Shown here in pieces: positions 7,934-14,410 of a DNA stretch of 15,394 bases. The notes beneath the pieces were generated by a model. It was not told where the DNA came from. It made no database searches and saw only the letters and a list, made by a program, of their open reading frames with translations. A program made the translations under genes and the position numbers. Each line of letters begins with the position of its first letter. Position 1 is the first letter of the stretch. Source of the DNA: JBBQBM01 sp964554485 (GTDB lineage Bacteria; Patescibacteriota; Saccharimonadia; Saccharimonadales; JAGQMS01); the NCBI GenBank assembly GCA_964554485.1, contig CAZKOX010000015.1:1-15394 (forward strand), in the 5' to 3' direction.

Positions 7934-8388
7934 ATAAAAGAAGATCTAAGGGCGACACAATCGTAGAAGTACTTCTTGCTATTGCTATTACTTCGATCGT
8001 ACTAGCTGGTGCTTATGTTGCTGTAGATCGTTCTATGAAGGCTACTCGGTCGGCTCAGGAGCGTGGTGAGGCGATTAAGGTAGCGGAAGCCCAAATCGAA
8101 CGCTTAAAATACCTGAATTTTAGCAACTCAGCCGCGGATATTTATCAAAACGGACCTTTCTGCATTACATCAACGCTCGCCGTACGACAGGTTGCGGATG
8201 TATCGAACGATAGTGATGACCCAAATGGCTGTCGTTCGTCAGGAAGGTATATAGCTAGTATTACTAGAGATGCGGTGACCGGAACGCATCAAATTTTAGT
8301 ACTTTGGGAAAATATTACCGGCTCAAGTACTGTTGCGACCTACCCAGGGTTTGATGAAATAAAAATGTACTATCGGGTATATCAATGA
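7924..8388 (+). CDS. Minor prepilin, PilV/GspI-like
   Basis: A 154-residue prepilin overlapping the previous gene by ten bases, with GGAG six bases before the ATG. The leader MRINKRRSKG is followed by DTIVEVLLAIAITSIVLAGAYVAV: Glu is at +5, but +1 is Asp instead of the usual Phe/Met/Leu. After the helix comes RSAQERGEAIKVAEAQIERLKYL, which resembles the PilV/GspI pattern of a helix ending in A-x-x-x-(I/L)-E-x-L. One Cys pair (about FCITS and NGCRSS) lies in the head. Its small size and second place in the cassette also suit PilV/GspI, which in other systems helps initiate assembly as part of the tip complex. Family assignment is by pattern and order only. Confidence 0.8.
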   Translation: MRINKRRSKGDTIVEVLLAIAITSIVLAGAYVAVDRSMKATRSAQERGEAIKVAEAQIERLKYLNFSNSAADIYQNGPFCITSTLAVRQVADVSNDSDDPNGCRSSGRYIASITRDAVTGTHQILVLWENITGSSTVATYPGFDEIKMYYRVYQ

Positions 8389-9026
8389 ACAAGAAACATC
8401 AGGCTGGTTTTACTATTTTAGAAGTGATGATCGCAACAATGGTCTTCACAGTCGTTTTATTAATATGTACCTATGCAGTCACAAGAATAGGGCAGTTATA
8501 TTTTAAAGGTGTGACTTCTTCCCAAATTCAAGACTTAACGCGAAAACTATCAGATGAGTTTACTGGTCAGATCCAGTTTGGAAGTAGTCTGCCTATACCC
8601 GACTCAATCTCTGGTGGTAGCCCGGCCACACCTCTCATTTTTTGTGTAGGTGATAACCGCTATCGAGCAGTTATGAACCAAAAGCTTGGCGATCCTGGCG
8701 TAGATACAGTCCTTCAAAGAATTCCCTACAGCGGGGCCTGCGATTTAAATGACACTGGTTTTGCTGGTTCGACAGAACTAGCTGTTAATAATATGCGAAT
8801 TCTAAAACTTTCAATCATTAGAAGTGTTACAGATCCATATATTTGGAGCATTGATATACGTTTGGCTCTTGGGGATAGTGATATTTTTGACTACCCAGTC
8901 ACAGGAGCAACCGATCTACCGGCAGTTTATGGGTCGGCGATCTGTAAAAGTGGTATTTCCGGTTCGCAATTCTGTGCTACTAGTGAGCTGCAGTCAACCA
9001 TCCTAAGAAGGGTTAAGGTAGAATAA
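8385..9026 (+). CDS. Minor prepilin, PilW/GspJ-like
   Basis: A 213-residue prepilin whose ATG overlaps the previous stop in ATGA. The leader MNKKHQAG is followed by FTILEVMIATMVFTVVLLICTYAV: Phe at +1, Glu at +5, hydrophobic helix at about residues 9-32. Then comes VTSSQIQDLTRKLSDEFTGQIQF, resembling the alpha-1 extension of PilW/GspJ. The head contains four Cys (in FCVGDN, GACDLND, ICKSG and FCATS), compatible with two disulfides. Length near 200 and third place in the cassette match PilW/GspJ. It is co-transcribed and very probably co-translated with its neighbours. Confidence 0.8.
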   Translation: MNKKHQAGFTILEVMIATMVFTVVLLICTYAVTRIGQLYFKGVTSSQIQDLTRKLSDEFTGQIQFGSSLPIPDSISGGSPATPLIFCVGDNRYRAVMNQKLGDPGVDTVLQRIPYSGACDLNDTGFAGSTELAVNNMRILKLSIIRSVTDPYIWSIDIRLALGDSDIFDYPVTGATDLPAVYGSAICKSGISGSQFCATSELQSTILRRVKVE

Positions 9027-9031
9027 GCATT

Positions 9032-10072
9032 ATGAGAAGAACAAACAATCAGTCTGGGATGGTGTCTCTCGTTATATGTATGCTACTTATGATTATTATC
9101 TCTCTCTTGACGTTGTCTTTTGCAACATTGTCGCGTCGTGAACAACGTCAGGTGCTTGATAATCAGTTATCAACACAAGCCTTTTATGCTGCTGAAACCG
9201 GTATTAATGATGCAGCAAAAGCGATACAGGATGGAACCTTAACTACCGATATAGGTGACTGCAGTGCATCTGAACAGGCTAAAGTTAACCCGACGGGTAC
9301 AACTGGGGTCTTGGATGCAAACTCAAATATTAGTAGAACTTGTGTCTTTGTTGACCAAACACCGTCTCAGATTGACGATGTAGTGGGCGAGACTGCATCA
9401 ACTGTCTTTTTGGTATCTGCCACGGGGCTTTCGTCTATTGATATCTACTGGGAAAATGACTCTGCAGTAGCAACTCCAGTATTTCCTGCAACAATCGATA
9501 CAGCGGGCGGGGCATTTTCGGCTGATGCAGCCTGGAATAGCAGCACGCCAGGCGTACTAATGGTTCAGCTTATTCCGGCTACTTTTCCGACTACCAGAGC
9601 TGCAATTTCAGGCGGTGCTGTCTATATTTTTGGGTATCCTTCCAGTTCAGCTAGCCAAACGGCCACTGGCACGGCATCGAATGGTAGTATTTTGAGCGGT
9701 GGCTGCGCATCATCTAACACTAGTGCACCAAATAACTGGCCAAGACAGTGCAAAGTTACGATAAATGGTCTCTCCGGGCAATATTACATTCGGATGCGAG
9801 CAATATACGATCCAGTACACGCAACAATTGAAGGTAAGGATGCTGGAGGTGCACGACTACCGTTTGTTGGCGCACAGGTATTGATCGATTCAACCGGAAG
9901 GGCGAACGATGTAACTAAGAGAATAAAAATTTATAAACCACTTCGTGGTAACGCAAGTCTACCAAGCTCGGCATTAGAAATAGGCGAGGACCTATGCAAG
10001 AGATTATTATCTGAACCTGGTGCTACGACCACGGATAGCGGTATATCCTCTTGCCAGCCCACCTACCCATAA
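9032..10072 (+). CDS. Minor prepilin, PilX/GspK-like
   Basis: A 346-residue protein five bases after the previous gene. The leader MRRTNNQSG is followed by MVSLVICMLLMIIISLLTLSFA, a prepilin-type helix without Glu at +5. It continues ATLSRREQRQVLDNQLSTQAFYAAETGINDA, which closely matches the PilX N-terminal pattern (helix, then R-x-Q...N-x-x-x...A-F-x-A-A-E-x-G). PilX/GspK proteins are known for lacking Glu5 in several systems and for capping the tip complex with a large head, and this is the largest head here. It contains Cys in pairs (GDCSAS/RTCVF, GGCASS/RQCKV, LCKRL/SSCQP). The cassette ends with it. The longest non-cytoplasmic domain of the group suggests surface exposure at the pilus tip. 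Confidence 0.82.
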   Translation: MRRTNNQSGMVSLVICMLLMIIISLLTLSFATLSRREQRQVLDNQLSTQAFYAAETGINDAAKAIQDGTLTTDIGDCSASEQAKVNPTGTTGVLDANSNISRTCVFVDQTPSQIDDVVGETASTVFLVSATGLSSIDIYWENDSAVATPVFPATIDTAGGAFSADAAWNSSTPGVLMVQLIPATFPTTRAAISGGAVYIFGYPSSSASQTATGTASNGSILSGGCASSNTSAPNNWPRQCKVTINGLSGQYYIRMRAIYDPVHATIEGKDAGGARLPFVGAQVLIDSTGRANDVTKRIKIYKPLRGNASLPSSALEIGEDLCKRLLSEPGATTTDSGISSCQPTYP

Positions 10073-10077
10073 GCCTA

Positions 10078-10124
10078 ATCCCACCCAGCAGATCTTGTAG
10101 TTTTATTGGTTGCTGTCGTGGGAT
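10078..10124. terminator. Possible bidirectional hairpin between convergent genes
   Basis: ATCCCAC (10078-10084) pairs with GTGGGAT (10118-10124), and CAGCA (10086-10090) with TGCTG (10111-10115), around a 20-base loop: 12 bp with a small internal loop. It lies between the ends of the pilX-like gene and the xer gene and overlaps the last codons of xer. There is no clear T-run on either strand, so a termination role is only likely from position. Confidence 0.35.
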
Positions 10125-11032
10125 TTATGGTGGAATTTTTCGTGAACGGCTTTAAGATGTGGGTCAGTTATATGCGTATAAATCTGAGTAGTAGAGATAT
10201 TACTGTGTCCTAGTAGGGTCTGAACGCTTCTAATATCGGCACCATTCATTAGTAGATCAGTGGCAAAACTGTGTCGAAGAGTGTGCGGTGAAACATGCTT
10301 GGTCAGTCCTGCTAATAGAGCGTATTTTTGAATAATCCTTTGAACGCTCCTTGCCGTTAAACGCTTAAAATTACCGTCATTACTGGTTGCCGTATGATGT
10401 GCGCCAACGCTTATAAACAGGGGTGGAAGATTGTCGGTACGTCTATCAAGATACTTTTGAAGCCACTCCGCCGCCTCAATACTCACAAAGATCGGTCTGT
10501 CTTTCTGACCCTTACCACGAACCGTAAACTCACGTCGTTTTAGATTAATATGATCACGATTTAGGCCTACGAGTTCAGATACTCGCAGGCCAGAAGAGAA
10601 GAGTAACTCTAAGATTGCTTTATCGCGTAGCCCTGCGTTCGTACTTATGTCAGGAGCATTAATTAAGCGTTCTACTTCTTCGGAACTTAGGAAGTTGACT
10701 TCCTTTTTTGCAACCTTAACCAACTCTATTTTGTCAGGAGCCAAAGTTACGATATCACGCCTCAAACACCATCTTAAGAAGTTGCGCAAGGCTATTAGAT
10801 GATAATTCTGGGTGACTTTTGCAAGATCTTCGCCACGACCAGAAGCTAGCCGATTAAGCCAAAGACGCCACTTTCTTATAAGTTCCGCATCTATATCTTT
10901 AGTAGATATATCACCGGCGAAATCGCCGAGTCGTTCGAGGTAGTGGTGGTAATTAGCGATAGTTTTGTCTGAACGACCTCTCTCGATCTCAAGATATTCT
11001 AGATACTGCAAAACAGCTTGCTTATAATTCAT
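10103..11032 (-). CDS. Tyrosine recombinase, XerC/XerD type
   Basis: A 309-residue site-specific recombinase. The N-terminal SAM-like core-binding domain is about residues 1-105 (QYLEYLEIERGRSDKTIANYHHYL...). The catalytic domain has all six expected residues: Arg150 in SSGLRVSELVGL, Lys174 in VRGKGQKDRP, His250 and Arg253 in SPHTLRHSFATDLL, His276 in LLGHSNISTTQIYTH, and the nucleophile Tyr285. Length and motif wording match XerC/XerD, which resolve chromosome dimers at dif with FtsK. CPR bacteria often keep a single Xer. Nothing here suggests an integrase role: no phage or element genes flank it. The start ATG at 11032 has no RBS, and a -10-like TATACT lies ten bases upstream. C or D cannot be decided by eye. 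Confidence 0.93.
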   Translation of the reverse strand: MNYKQAVLQYLEYLEIERGRSDKTIANYHHYLERLGDFAGDISTKDIDAELIRKWRLWLNRLASGRGEDLAKVTQNYHLIALRNFLRWCLRRDIVTLAPDKIELVKVAKKEVNFLSSEEVERLINAPDISTNAGLRDKAILELLFSSGLRVSELVGLNRDHINLKRREFTVRGKGQKDRPIFVSIEAAEWLQKYLDRRTDNLPPLFISVGAHHTATSNDGNFKRLTARSVQRIIQKYALLAGLTKHVSPHTLRHSFATDLLMNGADIRSVQTLLGHSNISTTQIYTHITDPHLKAVHEKFHHKSHDSNQ

Positions 11033-11042
11033 TATAACTACG

Positions 11043-11048
11043 AGTATA
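11043..11048 (-). promoter_or_regulatory. Possible -10 element of the xer gene
   Basis: Read on the minus strand, TATACT lies ten bases before the xer ATG, with TTAGTA 18 bases further upstream as a weak -35. The leader would be about four bases and carries no Shine-Dalgarno sequence. Confidence 0.35.
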
Positions 11049-11112
11049 TCCCTAAATGTCGCACAATACTAATCATTTACAGAGGTAGTAGCCGAATAAA
11101 AAATGTATTCAA

Positions 11113-11142
11113 CTGGCAGAAGATATATTAGTCTGATACTAT
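11113..11142 (+). promoter_or_regulatory. Possible extended -10 promoter of uppP
   Basis: CTGGCA (11113-11118), an 18-base spacer, then TACTAT (11137-11142) preceded by TGA, that is an extended TGn -10. The hexamer ends seven bases before the ATG at 11150, so the message would be leaderless. No Shine-Dalgarno is present. The 117-base gap to the divergent xer gene holds both promoters and nothing else that I can see. Confidence 0.4.
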
Positions 11143-11149
11143 CTGGTAG

Positions 11150-11944
11150 ATGACAATATTAGATTCTTTAGTTCTAGGAGCGGTGCAGGGAATAACTGAA
11201 TTTATCCCAGTTTCGAGTTCTGGGCATCTTGTTCTTGCAGAAAAATTTTTAGGATTAGATAGTAATTTTACTTTTGGTGTTCTATTAAATGTCGGCACAC
11301 TAATAGCGCTTGTATTATTTTTTAGAAAAAGAATTCTAAAGGCTTTACGACAAGTATTTATCGAAAAAAACTACAAATTTGGCCTAAATTTAACTATTAG
11401 TATTGTCCCGACAATAGTGGTCGGTTTTTTATTGGGTGATTTTTTTGAAGGTTTGAATGATCAGGTATGGATTGTAGTGCTTATGCTACTACTAGTAGGC
11501 ATATTAATGCTTTATTACGGCAAACAAAGACAAAAAGTAAGTATTAAAACTGAATCAGAGGTTGGCGCGCGAGATGCTCTGGCTATAGGTATGTCGCAAA
11601 CTCTTGCTCTTATACCTGGAGTTTCACGTTCTGGAATAACGATTTTAACAAGCTTAAATAGAAACTTCTCAGTTGAAGCTGCCGCTAACTTTAGCTTTTT
11701 AATGGCTGCACCTACAATTTTAGGTGCAATAGTACACTCTTTGCTCTTCAAGGATGGGCTATCGTTTATTAGTCAAAATAGCGCCGTATTTTGGTTTGGT
11801 AACCTAGCATCGTTGTTACTCGGACTACTAGCCGTTAAAACGATGATTAACCTCCTAAAGAAGTATGGACTTATCGTTTTTGGCTGGTATCGTATTGGTC
11901 TTGGGGCGGTAATTGGGTTATTGTTATTAACTAACGTTTTATAA
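11150..11944 (+). CDS. uppP: Undecaprenyl-diphosphatase UppP (BacA)
   Basis: A 264-residue polytopic membrane enzyme that hydrolyses undecaprenyl diphosphate to the monophosphate, recycling the lipid carrier for peptidoglycan and other wall polymers. The first signature AVQGITEFIPVSSSGHLVL is at residues 11-29 (Glu17, Ser23 and His26 correspond to E. coli Glu21, Ser27 and His30). The second, PGVSRSGITI, starts at 156, with Arg160 the expected catalytic Arg. Seven to eight hydrophobic segments and the length are normal for the family. It is followed 15 bases later by ndk in the same direction, probably as a two-gene unit. Overexpression of this family gives bacitracin resistance in other bacteria; here it is most simply housekeeping. 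Confidence 0.96.
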   Translation: MTILDSLVLGAVQGITEFIPVSSSGHLVLAEKFLGLDSNFTFGVLLNVGTLIALVLFFRKRILKALRQVFIEKNYKFGLNLTISIVPTIVVGFLLGDFFEGLNDQVWIVVLMLLLVGILMLYYGKQRQKVSIKTESEVGARDALAIGMSQTLALIPGVSRSGITILTSLNRNFSVEAAANFSFLMAAPTILGAIVHSLLFKDGLSFISQNSAVFWFGNLASLLLGLLAVKTMINLLKKYGLIVFGWYRIGLGAVIGLLLLTNVL

Positions 11945-11959
11945 GCAAAGGAGACGAAA

Positions 11960-12544
11960 TTGGTAGAAAGAACACTTGTAGTTTTGAAGCCGGACGCTGT
12001 GCAGCGCGGTATCGTGGGCGACATTATCACTAGATTTGAAAAGACAGGACTAAAAATTATCGGAGCTAAGATGTTTGTTCCGAGCAAAGAACTTCTTGAT
12101 AAGCATTATCCAGCTGATCGTACCGAATTTGTTGAGGGTTTGGGGGAGCGCACTCTAGAGAGTTATGCCGAGGCCGGAATTGACGCTACAAAACACTTCA
12201 AAGACGTAGATCCGCTAAAAATTGGTCATGAAGTTCGTAATTGGCTGGTTGATTTTATGACTTCCGGTCCGGTTATGGCATTGGTTTTAGAAGGACCGCA
12301 CGCAGTTGAAATAGTTCGAAAAATCAGGGGTCATACCTTACCGCAAAAAGCTAACCCTGGCACAATAACTGGCGACTATTCGTTTGATTCATCTGGTTAC
12401 GCCAACATGAACAAACGCCCAATTCGTAACCTCGTGCATGCATCCGGTAATGTTGAAGAAGCGGAGTTTGAAATTGGTCTATGGTTTAGCGAAAGTGAAC
12501 TTTTCGACTATGAAACCGTCCACTACAAACACATGTCCGCTTAA
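11960..12544 (+). CDS. ndk: Nucleoside diphosphate kinase, long form
   Basis: A cytoplasmic enzyme transferring gamma-phosphate from NTPs to NDPs through a phospho-His. The start is TTG, fixed by the Shine-Dalgarno AAAGGAG at 11947-11953 and by the family N-terminus ERTLVVLKPDAVQRG (Lys10). The active-site His is His160 in IRNLVHASGNVEEAEFEIGLWF; Asn157 and Glu171 match the conserved Asn115 and Glu129 of classical enzymes, but the usual H-G-S-D-S reads H-A-S-G-N. At 194 residues it is about 45 longer than the usual 140-150. The extra length lies mainly in about residues 52-90 (DRTEFVEG...KIGHEVRNW) and a smaller insertion at about 142-155 before the active-site loop. The core MTSGPVMALVLEG and PGTITGD motifs are intact, so activity is expected. 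Confidence 0.93.
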   Translation: MVERTLVVLKPDAVQRGIVGDIITRFEKTGLKIIGAKMFVPSKELLDKHYPADRTEFVEGLGERTLESYAEAGIDATKHFKDVDPLKIGHEVRNWLVDFMTSGPVMALVLEGPHAVEIVRKIRGHTLPQKANPGTITGDYSFDSSGYANMNKRPIRNLVHASGNVEEAEFEIGLWFSESELFDYETVHYKHMSA

Positions 12545-12573
12545 TAAGTACGCAAGGCTGACTGTCTAATCTG

Positions 12574-12579
12574 TATACT
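12574..12579 (+). promoter_or_regulatory. Possible -10 element of the tRNA-Arg gene
   Basis: TATACT ends eleven bases before the first base of the mature tRNA, which would give a short 5' leader of about four to five bases for RNase P. No clear -35 is seen in the 3' end of ndk. Confidence 0.45.
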
Positions 12580-12590
12580 GTAGTTGTTGT

Positions 12591-12666
12591 GCCCTGGTAG
12601 CTCAATGGATAGAGCAATTCCGTCCTAAGGAAGAGGTTGTAGGTTCGACTCCTATCTGGGGCACCA
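12591..12666 (+). tRNA. tRNA-Arg (anticodon CCT), CCA encoded
   Basis: A 76-base cloverleaf. The acceptor stem pairs GCCCTGG with CTGGGGC (two G-T wobbles), discriminator A and an encoded CCA at 12664-12666. The D arm is GCTC/GAGC with loop AATGGATA. The anticodon arm is ATTCC/GGAAG (A-G mismatch at 27-43) with loop GTCCTAA, giving anticodon CCT and reading AGG. The variable loop is AGGTT. The T arm is GTAGG/CCTAT with loop TTCGACT. The loop sequence matches other bacterial tRNA-Arg(CCT). It stands alone between ndk and an unusual structured stretch. Confidence 0.95.
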
Positions 12667-12704
12667 TTCATAAGATCCTAGCTTGCTGGGGTTTTATGAA
12701 TGGT
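12663..12704 (+). repeat. Inverted repeat joining the tRNA 3' end and its trailer
   Basis: ACCATTCATAAGATCC (12663-12678) pairs with 12689-12704 over 16 bp, two of them G-T wobbles, around a 10-base loop; 11 bp (ACCATTCATAA / TTATGAATGGT) are perfect. The left arm includes the encoded CCA of tRNA-Arg. No T-run follows the right arm, so it is not a normal intrinsic terminator. In a transcript it would sequester the CCA end until processed. Confidence 0.75.
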
Positions 12705-12787
12705 AGTTCGCTAGAACAGCGAACTCGAGCCGTTAAGGTTCGGTCCCGCCAGTTGGCGGGTGCATTATCCTACCACTGGGCACCATT
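12701..12787 (+). other. Unassigned structured element, cloverleaf-like
   Basis: Three adjacent hairpins: AGTTCGCT/AGCGAACT (12705-12712 with 12718-12725, loop 5), CGAGCC/GGTTCG (12726-12731 with 12737-12742, loop 5) and CCCGCC/GGCGGG (12745-12750 with 12755-12760, loop 4). They are enclosed by TGGT/ACCA (12701-12704 with 12772-12775). The element ends in CTGGGCACCATT, a near copy of the tRNA-Arg 3' end. The topology recalls a tRNA, but stems, loops and the T-loop consensus do not fit one on either strand. An alternative helix GGTGC/GCACC (12759-12763 with 12780-12784) competes with the third hairpin. It could be a structured RNA, a degenerate tRNA copy or a miniature mobile element; I cannot tell which. 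Confidence 0.5.
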
Positions 12788-12809
12788 TATTATTTAGTGC
12801 CTACTGCTG

Positions 12810-12815
12810 TAAACT
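12810..12815 (+). promoter_or_regulatory. Possible -10 element of the PH-domain gene
   Basis: TAAACT ends six bases before the ATG at 12822; no Shine-Dalgarno is present and no good -35 is seen. It fits the leaderless arrangement found at other first genes in this window but is a weak match on its own. Confidence 0.3.
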
Positions 12816-12821
12816 ATCATC

Positions 12822-13364
12822 ATGGCAATTAAGCATAAATATTTCGAGGATCAGCTTGATAATGAAGAAATGCTGCTGCTGTTTCGAAAACATCCGATCG
12901 TGATGCGCAAACAGCTTATTATTGCCTCGGTACTTTTACTTCTCGGAACCTTGCCGTCATTTGTTCGTCCTGAATATAGCTATTTCTTTGGCGGCCTTGG
13001 CGTTGGGCTACTACTGGCTGGAATTGTAATGTTTTATGCTTGGATGGGCTGGTACTTTAGCGTATATGCATTGACCGACAAAAGATTGATTCAGGTTAAA
13101 CAGAAAGGCTTCTTTCACCGAAGTTTAGTTGATATCAGCAACGAACAAATCAGTATGATCAATTATGAAATTTCTGGGTTGCAGGAGACGCTGCTCGGCT
13201 ATGGTACTATGACTATACAAACTTACGTCGGTGAACTAGTTATTAAAGATGTTCATCATCCCAAGAAGATTCAAAAGGCCATAACAATAAAATTAAGAGA
13301 GCATGGTTTCTTAAGCTCGAGTCAGCCGTTTACGTCTAGTGGTGGGGAGCCAGAATACGAATGA
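12822..13364 (+). CDS. Membrane protein with bacterial PH (bPH2-like) domain
   Basis: A 180-residue protein with a short charged N-terminus (about residues 1-26, including EMLLLFRKHPIV), two membrane helices (about 29-48 and 53-77) and a cytoplasmic domain (about 78-162). The domain reads YFSVYALTDKRLIQVKQKGFFHRSLVDISNEQISMINYEISGLQETLLGYGTMTIQT. This follows the bPH2/YdbS-YdbT-type pattern: strand, T-x-x-R-(L/I), G-x-x-x-R, hydrophobic strands and a G-x-(I/M)-x-I strand. The role of these domains is poorly known; membrane-associated signalling or scaffold roles have been proposed. The tail (163-180) is polar and low-complexity. Its stop overlaps the start of the parvulin-like gene in ATGA, so the two are probably made together and may act together at the membrane. 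The function of this copy is not known. Confidence 0.82.
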   Translation: MAIKHKYFEDQLDNEEMLLLFRKHPIVMRKQLIIASVLLLLGTLPSFVRPEYSYFFGGLGVGLLLAGIVMFYAWMGWYFSVYALTDKRLIQVKQKGFFHRSLVDISNEQISMINYEISGLQETLLGYGTMTIQTYVGELVIKDVHHPKKIQKAITIKLREHGFLSSSQPFTSSGGEPEYE

Positions 13365-14398
13365 AAAGATTAATCAAAAAATTTAAAAGAAGCGAAAAAA
13401 ACGAAGAGGCTTCTGATGTTTCGCGGATTACTAATGAGACTCTCGAAGAAACCAGAAAAGAGGTTTTAAAAAGTTCTCGAAAGTTCGTTTATCCCATTCA
13501 GCATTCAAAGCATCGCGTAGTTATTCTTTCTAGCTTGATCGGCGCGGCTGTTTTGGTGGCTTTTTTGGGATTTTCGCTGCTAAGTCTATACAGATATAAA
13601 TCTACATCGACATTTATATATCGTGTTGTTCAAGTTGTGCCATTTCCAGTAGCAAAAGCTGGCAGCAGTTTTGTGTCCTACGAAGATTATCTGTTCGAGA
13701 TACGCCAATACATTCATTATTTTGAGACACAAGAAAACGTCAACTTTAGTGAACTGGAGGGCAAACAGCAGCTTGAAGCTCAACGAAAAGTTGCTCTTCA
13801 AAAGGTCATTGACCAGGCCTATATAAGACAAATAGCCAAAGATAAGAAGATCACCGTTAGTGACGAAGAGATAGATAAAGAGGTTGAACTATTGCAGTCT
13901 CAGAATCGACTAGGCAGTAATCCAGAGGCATTGCAGGAGATTATTCGCGATTATTATGGATGGACTATAAAGGATTTTCGACGATCTCTATCTGATAGAG
14001 TATTATTCACCAAGGTCCTGCAGGCGCTAGATACCGAAACAACCGAACGAGCTAATGCTGCTCTAGATGAGCTAAATGCAGGTGCTGATTTTGGAGTAGT
14101 GGCAGCAAAATACTCCGATGATACCAGCACAAAGGATAAGGGCGGTGAACTCGGCTTTCTCATTGAAAAAGTTGATAGAAACGTTCCAGCGCAAATGACT
14201 AGTGCACTATACGCTCTAAATCCGGGCGAGGTGTCCGGGATAGTGAACGTCGGCTATGGTCTAGAGATAGTTAAAAATCTTGAGAATAAAGACGGCAAGA
14301 TCCGCGCTGCATATATTTTATTTAACTTCAAAGACATGCAGGTTTTCTTAAACACCGAAAAAGAAAAGCACAAAGCTACTAGCTACATACGTCTTTAG
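13361..14398 (+). CDS. Membrane-anchored parvulin-like (PpiC/SurA) protein
   Basis: A 345-residue protein with a basic, charged cytoplasmic N-terminus (about 1-50), one membrane helix (about 53-76) and an extracytoplasmic part. The latter has a helical SurA/PrsA-like chaperone region (about 105-222: SYEDYLFEIRQYIHYF...KVIDQAYIRQIAKDKKITVSDEEIDKEV...FRRSLSDRVLF) and a rotamase-like domain (about 225-307: LNAGADFGVVAAKYSDD...KDKGGELGF...MTSALYALNPGEVSGIVNVGYGLEIV). It likely helps fold exported proteins, perhaps including pilins. Oddities: the usual F-G-Y-H-I-I-K end is Y-G-L-E-I-V-K, so the conserved His is Glu. The usual A-x-H-I-L first strand is missing before the domain, but an A-A-Y-I-L-F strand follows it at 316-321. 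It may therefore act as a chaperone without isomerase activity (inference). It overlaps the PH gene by four bases. Confidence 0.87.
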   Translation: MKRLIKKFKRSEKNEEASDVSRITNETLEETRKEVLKSSRKFVYPIQHSKHRVVILSSLIGAAVLVAFLGFSLLSLYRYKSTSTFIYRVVQVVPFPVAKAGSSFVSYEDYLFEIRQYIHYFETQENVNFSELEGKQQLEAQRKVALQKVIDQAYIRQIAKDKKITVSDEEIDKEVELLQSQNRLGSNPEALQEIIRDYYGWTIKDFRRSLSDRVLFTKVLQALDTETTERANAALDELNAGADFGVVAAKYSDDTSTKDKGGELGFLIEKVDRNVPAQMTSALYALNPGEVSGIVNVGYGLEIVKNLENKDGKIRAAYILFNFKDMQVFLNTEKEKHKATSYIRL

Positions 14399-14410
14399 GC
14401 GGTGTTTTTT
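14350..14410 (+). terminator. Possible long-loop terminator for the PH-parvulin operon
   Basis: AAACACCG (14350-14357) pairs with CGGTGTTT (14400-14407), eight bp, and six Ts run from 14405 to 14410. The 42-base loop is long, and the left arm lies inside the coding region, so this is tentative. Confidence 0.3.

Noticed and set aside
10103..11032. Integrase marking a mobile island
   Set aside because: The protein reads as an ordinary XerC/D, and its neighbours are pilus and housekeeping genes with no att repeats flanking the gene.
11033..11149. dif-like recombination site next to xer
   Set aside because: Looked for two 11-bp arms around a 6-bp centre; the segment near 11055-11083 has no convincing dyad or similarity to dif.
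12486..12671. Minus-strand frame of 61 codons reading GAPDRSRTYNLFLR...
   Set aside because: This is the well-known spurious translation of a tRNA gene read backwards; it covers tRNA-Arg(CCT).
12697..12785. A second tRNA behind tRNA-Arg
   Set aside because: The 3' end resembles GGGCACCA, but no pairing 5' acceptor strand, no TTCGANN T-loop and no usable anticodon loop exist in register on either strand.
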